Below, in pieces: positions 50,710-61,115 of a stretch of 64,000 nucleotides of DNA. The notes beneath the pieces were generated by a model, which saw nothing but the letters and a program-made list of their open reading frames with translations, had not been told where the DNA came from and made no database searches. The DNA lies in contig NZ_CP013987.1 in NCBI RefSeq assembly GCF_001518815.1, forward strand, positions 4,176,501 through 4,240,500, read 5' to 3'. Position 1 is the stretch's first letter. Each line of letters begins with the position of its first letter. Origin of the DNA: Pseudomonas oryzihabitans. Lineage in GTDB: Bacteria; Pseudomonadota; Gammaproteobacteria; Pseudomonadales; Pseudomonadaceae. A program made the position numbers and the translations under genes.

Positions 50710-50731
50710 TACGTCGCTGCCTGGAGTGCCC

Positions 50732-51883
50732 ATGCAACTCCCGCAGCCGCCGGTCATAGCCAAGCCGAATGTCGGCCTGCCGCTGTGGCTGCTGGCCGAG
50801 GTCACCTATCGCTGCCCACTGCAGTGCCCCTATTGCTCCAACCCTCTGGACTTCGCCGCCCAGGGCCGCGAGCTGACCACCGAACAGTGGTTCAAGGTGA
50901 TGGCCGAGGCACGGGAGATGGGCGCCGCCCAGATCGGCTTCTCCGGGGGCGAACCCCTGGTGCGCCAGGACCTCGCCGAGCTGATCCGCGAGGCGCGCCG
51001 GCTGGGCTACTACACCAACCTCATCACCTCCGGCATCGGCCTCACCGAGGCGCGCATCGCCGAATTCAAGGAGGCCGGCCTGGACCATATCCAGATCAGC
51101 TTCCAGGCCAGCGACGAACAGGTGAACAACCTGCTGGCCGGCTCGAAGAAGGCCTTCGCCCAGAAGCTGGCCATGGCCAAGGCGGTCAAGGCCCATGGCT
51201 ACCCGATGGTGCTCAACTTCGTCACCCACAGGCACAACATCGATCGCATCGACCAGATCATCGACCTCTGCCTGGCGCTGGAAGCCGACTTCGTCGAACT
51301 CGCCACCTGCCAGTTCTATGGCTGGGCCGAGCGCAATCGCGCCGGTCTCCTGCCGACCAGGGCCCAGCTGGAGCGCGCCGAACGCATAACCAACGACTAC
51401 CGCGCGCGCCTCAAGGCCGAGAACCATCCCTGCAAGCTGATCTTCGTCACCCCGGACTACTACGAAGAGCGCCCCAAGGCCTGCATGGATGGCTGGGGCA
51501 AGCTGTTCCTGACCATTACGCCGGACGGCACCGCCCTACCCTGCCACGGCGCCCGGCAGATGCCCATCGCCTTCCCGAACGTGAAGGAGAATGACCTCAG
51601 GCATATCTGGTACGACTCCTTCGGCTTCAACGTCTACCGCGGCTACGACTGGATGCCCGAGCCCTGCCGCTCCTGCGACGAGAAGGAAAAGGACTACGGT
51701 GGCTGCCGCTGCCAGGCCTTCATGCTCACCGGCGATGCGCGCAATGCCGATCCGGTCTGTGCCAAGTCTCCGCACCATGACCTCATCCTCGCCGCCCGCC
51801 AGGAAGCCGAGACCGCGACCCAGCGGATCGAGGACCTGCAATTCCGCAACGAGCGCAATTCGCGACTGATCGCCAAGGCTTGA
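50732..51883 (+). CDS. pqqE: PqqA peptide cyclase PqqE (radical SAM)
   Basis: A 383-residue radical SAM/SPASM protein; the ATG at 50732 follows a GGAG site. The radical SAM cluster motif CxxxCxxC is CPLQCPYC near residue 29, followed by [10 protein letters not shown], which binds SAM. The C-terminal SPASM domain carries the auxiliary-cluster cysteines ([22 protein letters not shown]). PqqE forms the Glu-Tyr C-C bond in PqqA, assisted by PqqD. Last gene of the operon here; no pqqG/H-type gene follows. Confidence 0.96.
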   Translation: MQLPQPPVIAKPNVGLPLWLLAEVTYRCPLQCPYCSNPLDFAAQGRELTTEQWFKVMAEAREMGAAQIGFSGGEPLVRQDLAELIREARRLGYYTNLITSGIGLTEARIAEFKEAGLDHIQISFQASDEQVNNLLAGSKKAFAQKLAMAKAVKAHGYPMVLNFVTHRHNIDRIDQIIDLCLALEADFVELATCQFYGWAERNRAGLLPTRAQLERAERITNDYRARLKAENHPCKLIFVTPDYYEERPKACMDGWGKLFLTITPDGTALPCHGARQMPIAFPNVKENDLRHIWYDSFGFNVYRGYDWMPEPCRSCDEKEKDYGGCRCQAFMLTGDARNADPVCAKSPHHDLILAARQEAETATQRIEDLQFRNERNSRLIAKA

Positions 51884-52047
51884 AGCCAGAGGCGTCGCCA
51901 GGCACGCCAAGGTCGCCGGCGGAATCCAGTCCCCCACGACCAGGGCGCAGGCTTGCCAAGGGGACTCACCACCCACGGCTCCGAGGCATTTGCCTCCCGG
52001 CCGGGCAGTGACCATACTGCCCGGCCGGACCTTTTCGCCTCGTCGTC

Positions 52048-52572
52048 ATGCCCTCGATACGCCCGCTGCGCCCTGCCGATATCCCTGCCGTTCTCGATAT
52101 CCAGGCGGCCACCTACCCCGCCGACCTGCTCGAAGACCGCGCCTTCTACGTCAACCGCCTGGAGCTCGCCCCGGAGCACTGCTGGGCGGCGACCGATGCC
52201 GAGGATCGCCTGCGCGGCTATCTGATTGCCTATCCCTGGGACGACGGCCTGCCGCCGGTGCTGGGGGCCCGCCTGGAGCAGCTGCCGAGCGAGGCTTCCA
52301 CCTGGTTCCTGCACGACTGCGCGGTGCATCCCGAGGCCCAGGGCCAGGGCGTGGCCGGGCGCCTCTATCGCCATGCCAAGGGCCAGGCCCGGCGTGCCCG
52401 CCTGCGCCAGGGTCGACTGGTATCGCTGTCCGGTGCCATCGGCTACTGGCAGCGCCACCACTATCACCCGGTCCCCGCCGACGCCGCGCTCAAGGCCAAG
52501 CTGGCCGGTTATGGTGCCGGCGCCTGCCTGATGCAGCGCACCCTCGATACCCCGGATGCCGAGCACACCTAA
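52048..52572 (+). CDS. GNAT-family N-acetyltransferase
   Basis: A 174-residue protein with GNAT fold features: N-terminal RPLRPADIPAVLDIQ, a central strand VHPEAQGQGVAGRLYRHAK that matches the acetyl-CoA pyrophosphate-binding Q/RxxGxG/A motif, and C-terminal GAIGYWQRHHYHPV. The acceptor substrate is unknown. It follows pqqE by 164 bp and is likely independent of it. Confidence 0.82.
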   Translation: MPSIRPLRPADIPAVLDIQAATYPADLLEDRAFYVNRLELAPEHCWAATDAEDRLRGYLIAYPWDDGLPPVLGARLEQLPSEASTWFLHDCAVHPEAQGQGVAGRLYRHAKGQARRARLRQGRLVSLSGAIGYWQRHHYHPVPADAALKAKLAGYGAGACLMQRTLDTPDAEHT

Positions 52573-52577
52573 ACCTT

Positions 52578-52602
52578 GCAAATCTAAATGCAAGTATTTC
52601 GC
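52578..52602. promoter_or_regulatory. Weak Fur-box-like dyad upstream of the YncE-like gene
   Basis: The A/T-rich stretch starting GCAAATCTAAATGCAAG and ending TATTTCGC is the only A/T-rich patch in the region and keeps the GCAAAT...ATTT.GC ends of Fur sites, but the central match is poor. E. coli yncE is Fur-controlled, which prompted the suggestion. Confidence 0.25.
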
Positions 52603-52691
52603 TTTCGCTTTAACATGGCCTAGCCCAGGAGGGCCTCTGCCGCCCGGCGCTCTGGCGCGGGTATCTTGATCGCCGCTACAAGGAATCCCTG

Positions 52692-54098
52692 ATGAACATC
52701 GCTCCAGCGTCTTCGGCCAAGGGCCGGCGCGTCTTTTCCGTTACCTTGTTGGCCGCCCTGCTGGCGCTGGGTGGGCAAGCCGCCCAGGCGCGCTCCAGCT
52801 TCGAAGCCCCCGATCCGGACTACCATGGCGAGATCAAGGCCAGCCCCGTTGCCGGCACCGCCATCCTGGCGGGCAGCGAGGTCAATCTGGACGGCCGCGG
52901 CTTCACTCCTGGTCAGCAGATCACCCTGTCCCGCGGCGGCGTGGCGCTCAACCCCGATGCCGCCTACGTGGCCGACGCCCAGGGCAACTTCAAGGCGACC
53001 GTCCGCATTCCCGAAGACGCCGCCCCCGGCCAGCACCCCATCGTCATCAGCACCGCCCAGCCCTCGGGCGCCGCGGTCTTTCCGCTAAAGGTCTCGCCGG
53101 TGGTCCCCGTGAGTGGCGCCGACGGCTACGGCCTCACCTCCGTCAAGCTGGTCCCCGGGCTGTATCAGGTGGACATCAGCGGCAAGTCCGGCGCCCTCTT
53201 CGTCACCTCGGCCGTGGGCCGCTCACCGGTCAAGGTCTCGCAACTGCTCAAGCTCGACCCCAAGGACCTGTCCATCGAGCGGCAGATCACCCCGGCCGCC
53301 GCCCAGGGCGAGGACTCCGGTGTCTACGCCGTCTACGGCGTGGCCGTGGACGACCGCAACGGTAACGTCTGGACCACCAATACCCGGCAGAACACCGTGG
53401 CGGTCTATCGCCAGAGCGACCTGGGCCTGGTCAAGCAATTCGAACCCGGCATCGTCTTCCATGCCCACACCGTGGTGGTCGACGAGAAACTCGACCGCGC
53501 CTTCGCCTCGGCGGCCATTACGCCGGATATCATCAGCTTCGATGCCAAGGCGCCGGCCCTGCGTAAGCGCATCACCATCGAATCGGGCGTGCGCGGCGAG
53601 CGGTTCGCCGTGGTGGGCCTGTACCTGGACCCGGCGGTGCACAAGCTCTACGCCGTCAGCATGAAGACCAACGAAGCCGCGGTGATCGACGCCAAGACCG
53701 AGACCGTCGAGAAGGTCTTCCCGCTCCAGGGCGCCAAGACCCCCATGGGCGTGGCCCACGATCCCCAGACCGATCGCCTGTTCATCACCGCCCAGGGCAG
53801 CGACAACCTGCTGATCGTCGACGCCAAGACCGGCCAGACCCTGCACAACGTCACTACCGGCGCCGGAGCGCTGAACGTGGCCTTCGACCCGGTCAAGCGC
53901 CTGGCCTACGTGACCAACCGCGGCGCCGGCACCCTGACCGTGGTCGATCCGGACGGCAACATCAAGGCCAACCTGGAGTTGGGCACCTACCCCAACCATG
54001 CGGTGGTGGACGCCAAGGGCGTGGTCTACGCGGTCAACAAGGCCAAGGGGCAGGATGATGCCGAAGGGGATCGGATTACGCGGGTGATGGCCAAGTAA
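52692..54098 (+). CDS. YncE-family periplasmic beta-propeller protein
   Basis: A 468-residue exported protein. The N-terminus has a long Sec signal (charged AKGRRVF, then hydrophobic TLLAALLALGG, cleavage near AQA, residue 34). Residues about 40-140 look like an Ig-like or IPT-type domain (GSEVNLDGRGFTPGQQITLS). From about 145 onward seven or so propeller repeats appear (e.g. GVAVDDRNGNVWTTN, GVAHDPQTDRLFITA, NVAFDPVKRLAYVTN). E. coli YncE, a propeller of about 350 residues, is induced by iron limitation and binds DNA in vitro; its function is unknown. The extra N-terminal domain explains the greater length here. Confidence 0.82.
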   Translation: MNIAPASSAKGRRVFSVTLLAALLALGGQAAQARSSFEAPDPDYHGEIKASPVAGTAILAGSEVNLDGRGFTPGQQITLSRGGVALNPDAAYVADAQGNFKATVRIPEDAAPGQHPIVISTAQPSGAAVFPLKVSPVVPVSGADGYGLTSVKLVPGLYQVDISGKSGALFVTSAVGRSPVKVSQLLKLDPKDLSIERQITPAAAQGEDSGVYAVYGVAVDDRNGNVWTTNTRQNTVAVYRQSDLGLVKQFEPGIVFHAHTVVVDEKLDRAFASAAITPDIISFDAKAPALRKRITIESGVRGERFAVVGLYLDPAVHKLYAVSMKTNEAAVIDAKTETVEKVFPLQGAKTPMGVAHDPQTDRLFITAQGSDNLLIVDAKTGQTLHNVTTGAGALNVAFDPVKRLAYVTNRGAGTLTVVDPDGNIKANLELGTYPNHAVVDAKGVVYAVNKAKGQDDAEGDRITRVMAK

Positions 54099-54151
54099 GA
54101 GGCGTGTAGCCCCCGGCCTGGGCTGGGGGCGGCTTTCGGCTTCTGGCGTTC

Positions 54152-54182
54152 GTAGGTTGGGTTGAGCGTGGCGAAGCCCAAC
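54152..54182. repeat. GTAGGTTGG...GAAGCCCAAC repeat, left flank of element B
   Basis: One copy of the 33-bp imperfect palindrome in + orientation, eight bases before element B. Confidence 0.8.
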
Positions 54183-54190
54183 AAAGCGGA

Positions 54191-54865
54191 GCTGCCTCAG
54201 CTGGTTATCGAGTGCTTTGAAGGTTATTGTTTCGCCCACCCGGGCGACTCACTTTTTTCAGTCGCGAAAAAAGTAAGCAAAAACGCTTGCCCCGGACATC
54301 CGGCCCTGCGCTGCGCTCCGGGTGACTCGCGTCGCTCGCCCTTCGGGCCAGCCTACGGCTGTTACTTCGCTACGCTACGTTTCGCTCACGCCAGCGCCGT
54401 TCCGGGGTCGGTCCAGATGGGCCGTCCATGGCCCACTGGACCTCTCGCCGCATCCATGCGGCTCGACCCACTCCACGACACTGGCGTTCGCCCTCCTGAA
54501 CGGGGCGATTCGCTAGCCTGAAAGTGTTGGTTGAACTCACCAGTAGAAAACACTGCGCGGTTTTCCACGCTACAAACCCTGTGAACACCGAACTATTAGG
54601 CTTGCGCCCCGCCCCGTCAGTGAGGCCGAGTGCAGGTGTCGCGGAGGGGGATGCGAGGCAGGACGCCGAGCAAGGCGCGAGGGGCAGGATGCCCCTTCGT
54701 GCCGTGCCCCCGGAGCGGCGCCGGAACGAGGGGACCCGGAGCGCAGCGCAGGGCCGAAACGTGGGGCAAGCGTTTTGGTTACTTTTGCCGCGATTGGCAA
54801 AAGTGACTCGCCCGAGGGGGCGAAACAAGGACCCCCTCTAGACCTCAATAAGCAGCTAGGGCACC
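54191..54865. repeat. Repeat element B: inverted copy of element A
   Basis: This segment reads as the reverse complement of element A. Its left half (for example the stretch with GGGCCGTCCATGGCCCACTG near 54420) matches the right half of A, and its right half (CGCCCCGCCCCGTCAGTGAG near 54606) matches the left half of A. The terminal repeats with TTTCGCCCACCCGGGCGA and the CTTTTTT/AAAAAAG hairpins are kept, though the right one has changed to ACTTTTGCC..GGCAAAAGT. The middle is shorter than in A and carries a GGTTTTCCACGCTAC repeat. Frames such as 54370-54828 on the - strand appear non-coding. Confidence 0.8.
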
Positions 54866-54903
54866 AGCAGGCAAAGCCAGGTATCGAGGGCTAATCTCGT
54901 GAT

Positions 54904-54936
54904 GTCGGGCTTCGCTAACGCTCAGCGCCAACCTAC
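54904..54936. repeat. GTCGGGCTTCGC...CCAACCTAC repeat, right flank of element B
   Basis: A copy of the 33-bp imperfect palindrome in the orientation opposite to 54152, so element B, like A, is bracketed by inverted copies. Confidence 0.8.
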
Positions 54937-55007
54937 GTCCCCAAAACCAATAACGCCCACCAAATCCAACCCGGCGGGCGTCATCCAAGGGGCCCAAGGG
55001 GGAAAAC

Positions 55008-55403
55008 TCACCCCTCCAACGACTCCACCCCCAACTCATCCCATACCGCCTCCGCCAAATGGAAGGTGGCATTGGCCGCCGGGATGCCGCAGTAGATGGC
55101 GCTCTGCATGATCAACTCCTTGATTTCCTCCCGCGTCACCCCGTTGCTGCGCGCGGCGCGCAGGTGCAGGCGCAGTTCGCCTTCGCGGTTCATGCCGATC
55201 AGCATGGCGATGGTGATCAGGCTGCGGGTGTGCCGCGGCAGGCCCGGGCGGGTCCAGATGTCGCCCCAGGCGTGGCGGGTGATCATCTCTTGGAATTCTT
55301 CGTTGAAGGGGGTCAGCTTTTCCAGGCTGCGATCGACATGGGCGTCGCCCAGCACGGCGCGGCGGACCTGCATGCCGGCTTCATAACGTTCTCTTTCGTC
55401 CAA
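55008..55403 (-). CDS. pcaC: 4-carboxymuconolactone decarboxylase
   Basis: A 131-residue AhpD-fold protein that decarboxylates 4-carboxymuconolactone to beta-ketoadipate enol-lactone. Family features: N-terminal DERERYEAGMQVRRAVLGDAHVD, the central WTRPGLPRHTRSL segment, and EELIMQ-type C-terminal helix with CGIPAANATFH. Length is normal. It is the last gene of the pcaTBDC group, 11 bp after pcaD. Confidence 0.94.
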   Translation of the reverse strand: MDERERYEAGMQVRRAVLGDAHVDRSLEKLTPFNEEFQEMITRHAWGDIWTRPGLPRHTRSLITIAMLIGMNREGELRLHLRAARSNGVTREEIKELIMQSAIYCGIPAANATFHLAEAVWDELGVESLEG

Positions 55404-55414
55404 GATCGACTCCT

Positions 55415-56203
55415 TTAGGCGCTCAGGAAGGCCAGCACGCGCTGGGTGAAGGCATCGCCCATCTGCACGTTGGACAGGTGGGCGGCGGGAAACTCGACGT
55501 ACTCGGCGCCGGGAATGTGCTCCTGCAGGAAGCGCCCGTCGGCCGGGGTGGTCACGGCGTCATGGGTGCCGGCGACGATCAGCGTCGGCGCACGGATGGC
55601 ATCCAGCACCTCGCGGAAGTCGGCATCGCGCACCGCCGCGCAGTTGGCCGCATACCCCTGGGGCGAGGTCCCGGCGAGCATGGCGACGATGCGGTCGACC
55701 CGTTCCGGCTCGGCGCTGGCGAAGTCGGGGGTGAACCAGCGACCGATGGAGGCGTCGCGCAGGTCGCGCATGGCCTGCTCGCCACCGGCTTCCACGGTCT
55801 GGATGCGGGTGTTCCACACCTCGGGGGTGCCGATCTTGGCGGCGGTGTTGCACAGCACCAGGCGGGTGATCCGCTCCGGCGCGTTGATGCCCAGCCACTG
55901 GCCGATGGAGCCGCCCATGGACAGGCCGCAGAAGGCGAATCGCTCGATGCCCAGGGCATCGGCCAGGGCCAGGACGTCGCGACCGTTCTCGTCCATCCGA
56001 TAGGGACCGGGGGTCACCAGGGAGGCGCCATGGCCTCGGGTGTCGTAGCGCAGCAGGCGGAAACGCTCGCTGAAGGCCGCGGCCTGGTCATCCCACATGG
56101 CGAGGTGGGTGCCCAGGGAGTTGGACAGGATCAGCACGGGGGCGCCCTCGGGGCCCTCCAGCCGGTAGTTCAGGTCGCCATCGGCGAGACGTACGCTGGG
56201 CAT
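55415..56203 (-). CDS. pcaD: 3-oxoadipate enol-lactonase
   Basis: A protein of 262 residues from the ATG at 56203, which is preceded by AGAGGA; ten more codons upstream lack a ribosome-binding site and would overlap the pcaB stop. Alpha/beta-hydrolase features: oxyanion region LSNSLGTHLAMWDDQ near 30, nucleophile elbow GLSMGGSIGQ near residue 90, Asp in VAGTHDAVTTP, His in AAHLSNV near the end. It hydrolyses the enol-lactone to beta-ketoadipate. Confidence 0.94.
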   Translation of the reverse strand: MPSVRLADGDLNYRLEGPEGAPVLILSNSLGTHLAMWDDQAAAFSERFRLLRYDTRGHGASLVTPGPYRMDENGRDVLALADALGIERFAFCGLSMGGSIGQWLGINAPERITRLVLCNTAAKIGTPEVWNTRIQTVEAGGEQAMRDLRDASIGRWFTPDFASAEPERVDRIVAMLAGTSPQGYAANCAAVRDADFREVLDAIRAPTLIVAGTHDAVTTPADGRFLQEHIPGAEYVEFPAAHLSNVQMGDAFTQRVLAFLSA

Positions 56204-56219
56204 CAGGCAGTCCTCTGGT

Positions 56220-57578
56220 CTAGGAATGGGCAAGCAGGGTGCGGTGTTCGGCCAGGGCGCGGGTCACCCAGGCGCGGGCCTGTCCTTGGTAATGGGCAGG
56301 GTCCAGCAGACGATCCAGTTCGACACTGGAGAGTTCGGCGGTCACTTCCGGCGTATCGCCCAGTACCTGCCGCAGGTGACGCCCCTCCTGGACGGCGCGC
56401 TTGCAGCTCTGCTCCACCAGGTGGTGGGCGGCCTCGCGACCCAGACGCCCAGCCAGGGCGATGCTGACCGCCTCGGCCAACACCAGGCCGTGGGTCAGTT
56501 CCAGATTGGCCTGCATACGCGCGGCGTCCACTTCCAGGCCGGCGACGATGGCCTGGGCCTGTTGCAGGGCGCCGGAGGCCAGGCAGAACAGCTCCGGCAG
56601 GGTTTCCCACTCGGCGTGCCAGAGGCCCAGGCTGCGCTCGTGCTCCTGGGGCATGGCGGAAAACAGGGTGCTGACCAGACCCGGCGCGCGGGTGGCGGCG
56701 GCGATCAGCACCGCCGCGCCCACCGGATTACGTTTGTGCGGCATGGTGGAAGAACCGCCCTTGCCCGGCTCGGAGGGTTCGAAGACTTCGGCGGCTTCGG
56801 TCTGCATCAGCAGCGACAGATCTCGCCCCAGCTTGCCCAGGCTGCCGGCCACCAGGCCAAGCCAGGCGCCGACCTCAACCAGGCGATCGCGCTGGGTGTG
56901 CCAGGGTTGCTCCGGCAGGCTCAGCTCCAGCTCCCGGGCCAGGGCCTCGGCCACCGGCAGGGCGTCAGCGCCCAGGGCGGCCAGGCTGCCCGAGGCCCCA
57001 CCGAATTGCAGCACCAGTACCCGTGGCCTCAATTCGGCCAGGCGCTGGCGGTGACGGGTGATGGCGCCCAGCACCCCGGCCAGCTTCATGCCCAGGGTCA
57101 CGGGCGTCGCATGTTGCAGCCAGGTCCGGCCGGCCAGCACGGTACCGGCATGGCGCTCGGCCTGGGCCGCCAGGGCCTCGGCCAGGTGCGCCAGATCAGC
57201 GTCCAGTAGGTCCAGCGCCTGGCGAATCTGCAAGACCAGACCGCTGTCCATGGCGTCCTGGCTGGTCGCGCCGCGGTGCAGATGGCGCTCGGCCTCGGGG
57301 TCCTGGGCGGCGATCTGCCGGCCCAGGGCCTTAACCAGGGGAATGGCCGAATTGCCGGCGCTGACCACCGCCTGGGCCAGCTCGCCAGCGTCATACCGCT
57401 CGGCGCGGCAGGCGGCGGCGATGGGTGCCACCGCCGTCTGGGGAATCACCCCTACCGCCGCTTCGGCGCGAGCCAGGGCCGCCTCGAAGTCCAGCATGCC
57501 CTGCAGTCGGCCCAGGTCACAGAACACCGCGCGCATGGCGGCGCTGGTGAAGTAGGCATCGAATAGCAGGTTGGACAT
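56220..57578 (-). CDS. pcaB: 3-carboxy-cis,cis-muconate cycloisomerase
   Basis: A 452-residue member of the fumarase/aspartase superfamily. The superfamily signature GSSTMPHKRNPVGA is near residue 275, and HRGATSQDAMDSGL supplies another active-site segment near residue 100. It lactonises 3-carboxymuconate, the product of protocatechuate 3,4-dioxygenase, to 4-carboxymuconolactone. The dioxygenase genes pcaGH are not in this window. It is separated from pcaT and pcaD by 16 bp each. Confidence 0.95.
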   Translation of the reverse strand: MSNLLFDAYFTSAAMRAVFCDLGRLQGMLDFEAALARAEAAVGVIPQTAVAPIAAACRAERYDAGELAQAVVSAGNSAIPLVKALGRQIAAQDPEAERHLHRGATSQDAMDSGLVLQIRQALDLLDADLAHLAEALAAQAERHAGTVLAGRTWLQHATPVTLGMKLAGVLGAITRHRQRLAELRPRVLVLQFGGASGSLAALGADALPVAEALARELELSLPEQPWHTQRDRLVEVGAWLGLVAGSLGKLGRDLSLLMQTEAAEVFEPSEPGKGGSSTMPHKRNPVGAAVLIAAATRAPGLVSTLFSAMPQEHERSLGLWHAEWETLPELFCLASGALQQAQAIVAGLEVDAARMQANLELTHGLVLAEAVSIALAGRLGREAAHHLVEQSCKRAVQEGRHLRQVLGDTPEVTAELSSVELDRLLDPAHYQGQARAWVTRALAEHRTLLAHS

Positions 57579-57594
57579 GAAGGACTCCTCTCGC

Positions 57595-58887
57595 TTAGTG
57601 GTCGTGATGCAGGTAGGTGGCTTGTCGCGGCAGCCGCAGGCTGACCAGGAAGGCCACCGCCAGCATCACCGAGACATAGATGTAGAACACCTCTTCGTGC
57701 CCCTGGGTCTTGAAGCTCAGGGCGACGAATTCCGCCGAGCCGCCAAAGATCGCATTGGCCACCGCATAGGACAGGCCCACGCCCAGGGCGCGCACCTGCG
57801 GCGGGAACATCTCCGCCTTCACCAGCCCGCTGATGGAGGTGTAGAGGCTGATGATGGCCATGGCCAGGCAGATCAGCAGGAAGGCCACGAAGGGGCTCTG
57901 GACGCTGGCCAGGGCGGTGAGGATCGGCCAGGTGCAGACCGTGCCCAGGCCACCGAACAGCAGCATGGAAGCGCGCCGGCCGATGCGGTCGGAGAGCATG
58001 CCGAACAGCGGCTGCATCAGCATGAACACCAGCAGGGCGCAGGTCATCACGGCGCTGGCGGTCTTGGCGTCCATGCCACTGGTGTTGACGAGGTACTTCT
58101 GCATGTAGGTGGTGAAGGTATAGAAGATCAGCGAGCCGCCGGCGGTGTAGCCGAGCACGGTGAAGAAGGCCGCCTTGTGATGCTTGAACAGGCCGCTGAG
58201 GGTGCCGGCTTCCTTGTTGGCGCGGGTCTCGGCGGTGGTGGTCTCTTCCAGCGAGCGGCGCAGGAACAGCGATACCACTGCCGCGGCGGCACCGACCAGG
58301 AAGGGAATCCGCCAGCCCCAGGCGCGCAGGTCGGCATCGCTGAGCACCTGCTGCAGGATCACCACCACCAGCACGGCCAGCAGCTGGCCGCCGATCAGGG
58401 TGACGTACTGGAAGGAAGCGAAGAAACCGCGCTGGCCACGCAGGGCCACTTCGCTCATGTAGGTGGCGGTGGTGCCGTATTCACCGCCCACCGAGATGCC
58501 CTGCAGGAGCCGTGCGAGCAGCAGCAGCGCCGGCGCCGCGACGCCGATGCTGGAATAGGTGGGCAGGCAGGCGATGGCCAGGGAGCCGGCGCCCATCATC
58601 AGGATGGAGATGACCATGGAGGTGCGCCGGCCGTACTTGTCGGCGACGCGCCCGAAGATCCAGCCGCCCAGGGGGCGCATGAGAAAGCCCGCGGCGAACA
58701 CCCCGGCGGTGCTCAGCAGCTGCACGGTGGGATCGCTCTTGGGGAAGAAGGCGGCGGCGAAGTAGATGGAACAGAAGGCGTAGACGTAGAAGTCGAACCA
58801 TTCCACCAGGTTGCCGGACGAGGCGCCGACGATGGCGAAGATGCGCTTCTTGCGCTCCTCGAAGCTGTAATGCGGGTGAGTGCTCAT
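57595..58887 (-). CDS. pcaT: MFS transporter, metabolite:H+ symporter family, beta-ketoadipate pathway
   Basis: A 430-residue 12-helix protein of the MHS family, like KgtP and ShiA. Signatures include [14 protein letters not shown] near residue 25, [13 protein letters not shown] in loop 2-3, and [20 protein letters not shown] in helix 4. The position just upstream of pcaBDC matches PcaT of P. putida, which takes up beta-ketoadipate. A different dicarboxylate substrate is possible. A REP-type pair lies in the 228-bp gap between this gene and pcaF. Confidence 0.88.
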   Translation of the reverse strand: MSTHPHYSFEERKKRIFAIVGASSGNLVEWFDFYVYAFCSIYFAAAFFPKSDPTVQLLSTAGVFAAGFLMRPLGGWIFGRVADKYGRRTSMVISILMMGAGSLAIACLPTYSSIGVAAPALLLLARLLQGISVGGEYGTTATYMSEVALRGQRGFFASFQYVTLIGGQLLAVLVVVILQQVLSDADLRAWGWRIPFLVGAAAAVVSLFLRRSLEETTTAETRANKEAGTLSGLFKHHKAAFFTVLGYTAGGSLIFYTFTTYMQKYLVNTSGMDAKTASAVMTCALLVFMLMQPLFGMLSDRIGRRASMLLFGGLGTVCTWPILTALASVQSPFVAFLLICLAMAIISLYTSISGLVKAEMFPPQVRALGVGLSYAVANAIFGGSAEFVALSFKTQGHEEVFYIYVSVMLAVAFLVSLRLPRQATYLHHDH

Positions 58888-59115
58888 GGAGATCCTTAAT
58901 TATAGGTATGGATGGACGGGGGACAGCCTACCGCCATCGGACCAGGAGAGACACACGCGGTTACAGGGATGATGGGCATGGGGTGAATGAGATTTGGTGG
59001 TTTGCTCAAGCACGGGCTCTACGATCGGCCCCGAGAATCGCGGCCATGGGCCGCTCCTACGGGTGCGGCACGTGTAGGAGCGGCCCATGGCCGCGATATG
59101 ACCAGAACACCAAAC
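58888..59115. repeat. Gap between pcaF and pcaT carrying REP pair copy 5
   Basis: Within this 228-bp gap a near-perfect REP-type pair lies at about 59037-59098: ATCGCGGCCATGGGCCGCTC...GAGCGGCCCATGGCCGCGAT around a short spacer. It is the only large spacer in the pca gene set. Confidence 0.8.
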
Positions 59116-60326
<1,211 letters not shown>

Positions 60327-60330
<4 letters not shown>

Positions 60331-61112
60331 TCCTCAGCTCCTTTCTGGCCGCCATGGGCGGCATTGGTCCGGGCCTGCAGATCACGCAGGGCGTCGAGTT
60401 CGGTCGCGGTCGGCGCCGCAGTGGTGGCGACCTGGTCGGCGAAACGGATGGCCCAGCCAGTGGCGGCCACCACCTGCTCGCGGGTCACCCCGGGATGCAG
60501 GGCGGTCACCACGAATTCGTGGGTGCCGGCCTCCGGCTCCATGATGCAGAGGTCGGTGATGATGGCGGTCGGGCCCTTGCCCGGCAGGCCCAGCTGCTGG
60601 CGGTGATCGCCACCCTCGCCGAAGCCCACCGAGGTGATGAAGGCCAGCTTGTCGACGAAGCTGCGGTGCGACTGCTTGAGGATGATCAGCACCTCCTTGG
60701 CCGAGCCGGCGATTTCCGGGGCGCCGCCAGCGCCAGGCAGGCGTACCTTGGGCTGGTGGTAGTCACCGATCACCGTGGTGTTGATGTTGCCGAAGCGGTC
60801 GACCTGGGCCGCGCCCAGAAAGCCCACATCGATGCGTCCGCCCTGCAGCCAGTAGCGGAAGATCTCGCCGGTGGGTACCACGGTGTCGGCGGTCTCGGCC
60901 AACTCGCCGTCGCCGATGGACAGCGGCAGCACCGAGGGCTTGGCACCGATGGGACCGGATTCGTAGATCAGCACCACGTCCGGCGCATGGGTCAGGCGCG
61001 CCAGGTTGGCGGCGGTGGACGGCAGGCCGATGCCGACGAAGCAGACGCTGCCATTGCCGAGGCGGCGTGCCGCGGCCACGGTCATCATTTCATTGGTGGT
61101 GAAGTCGCTCAT
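60327..61112 (-). CDS. pcaJ: 3-oxoadipate CoA-transferase subunit B
   Basis: A 261-residue subunit of the class I CoA-transferase. The catalytic Glu is in the motif YESGPIGA near residue 50, followed by SIGDGELAETAD. With PcaI it moves CoA from succinyl-CoA to beta-ketoadipate. It begins 3 bp after pcaI and overlaps pcaF by 4 bases, so the three are co-translated. Confidence 0.94.
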
Positions 61113-61115
61113 GAT

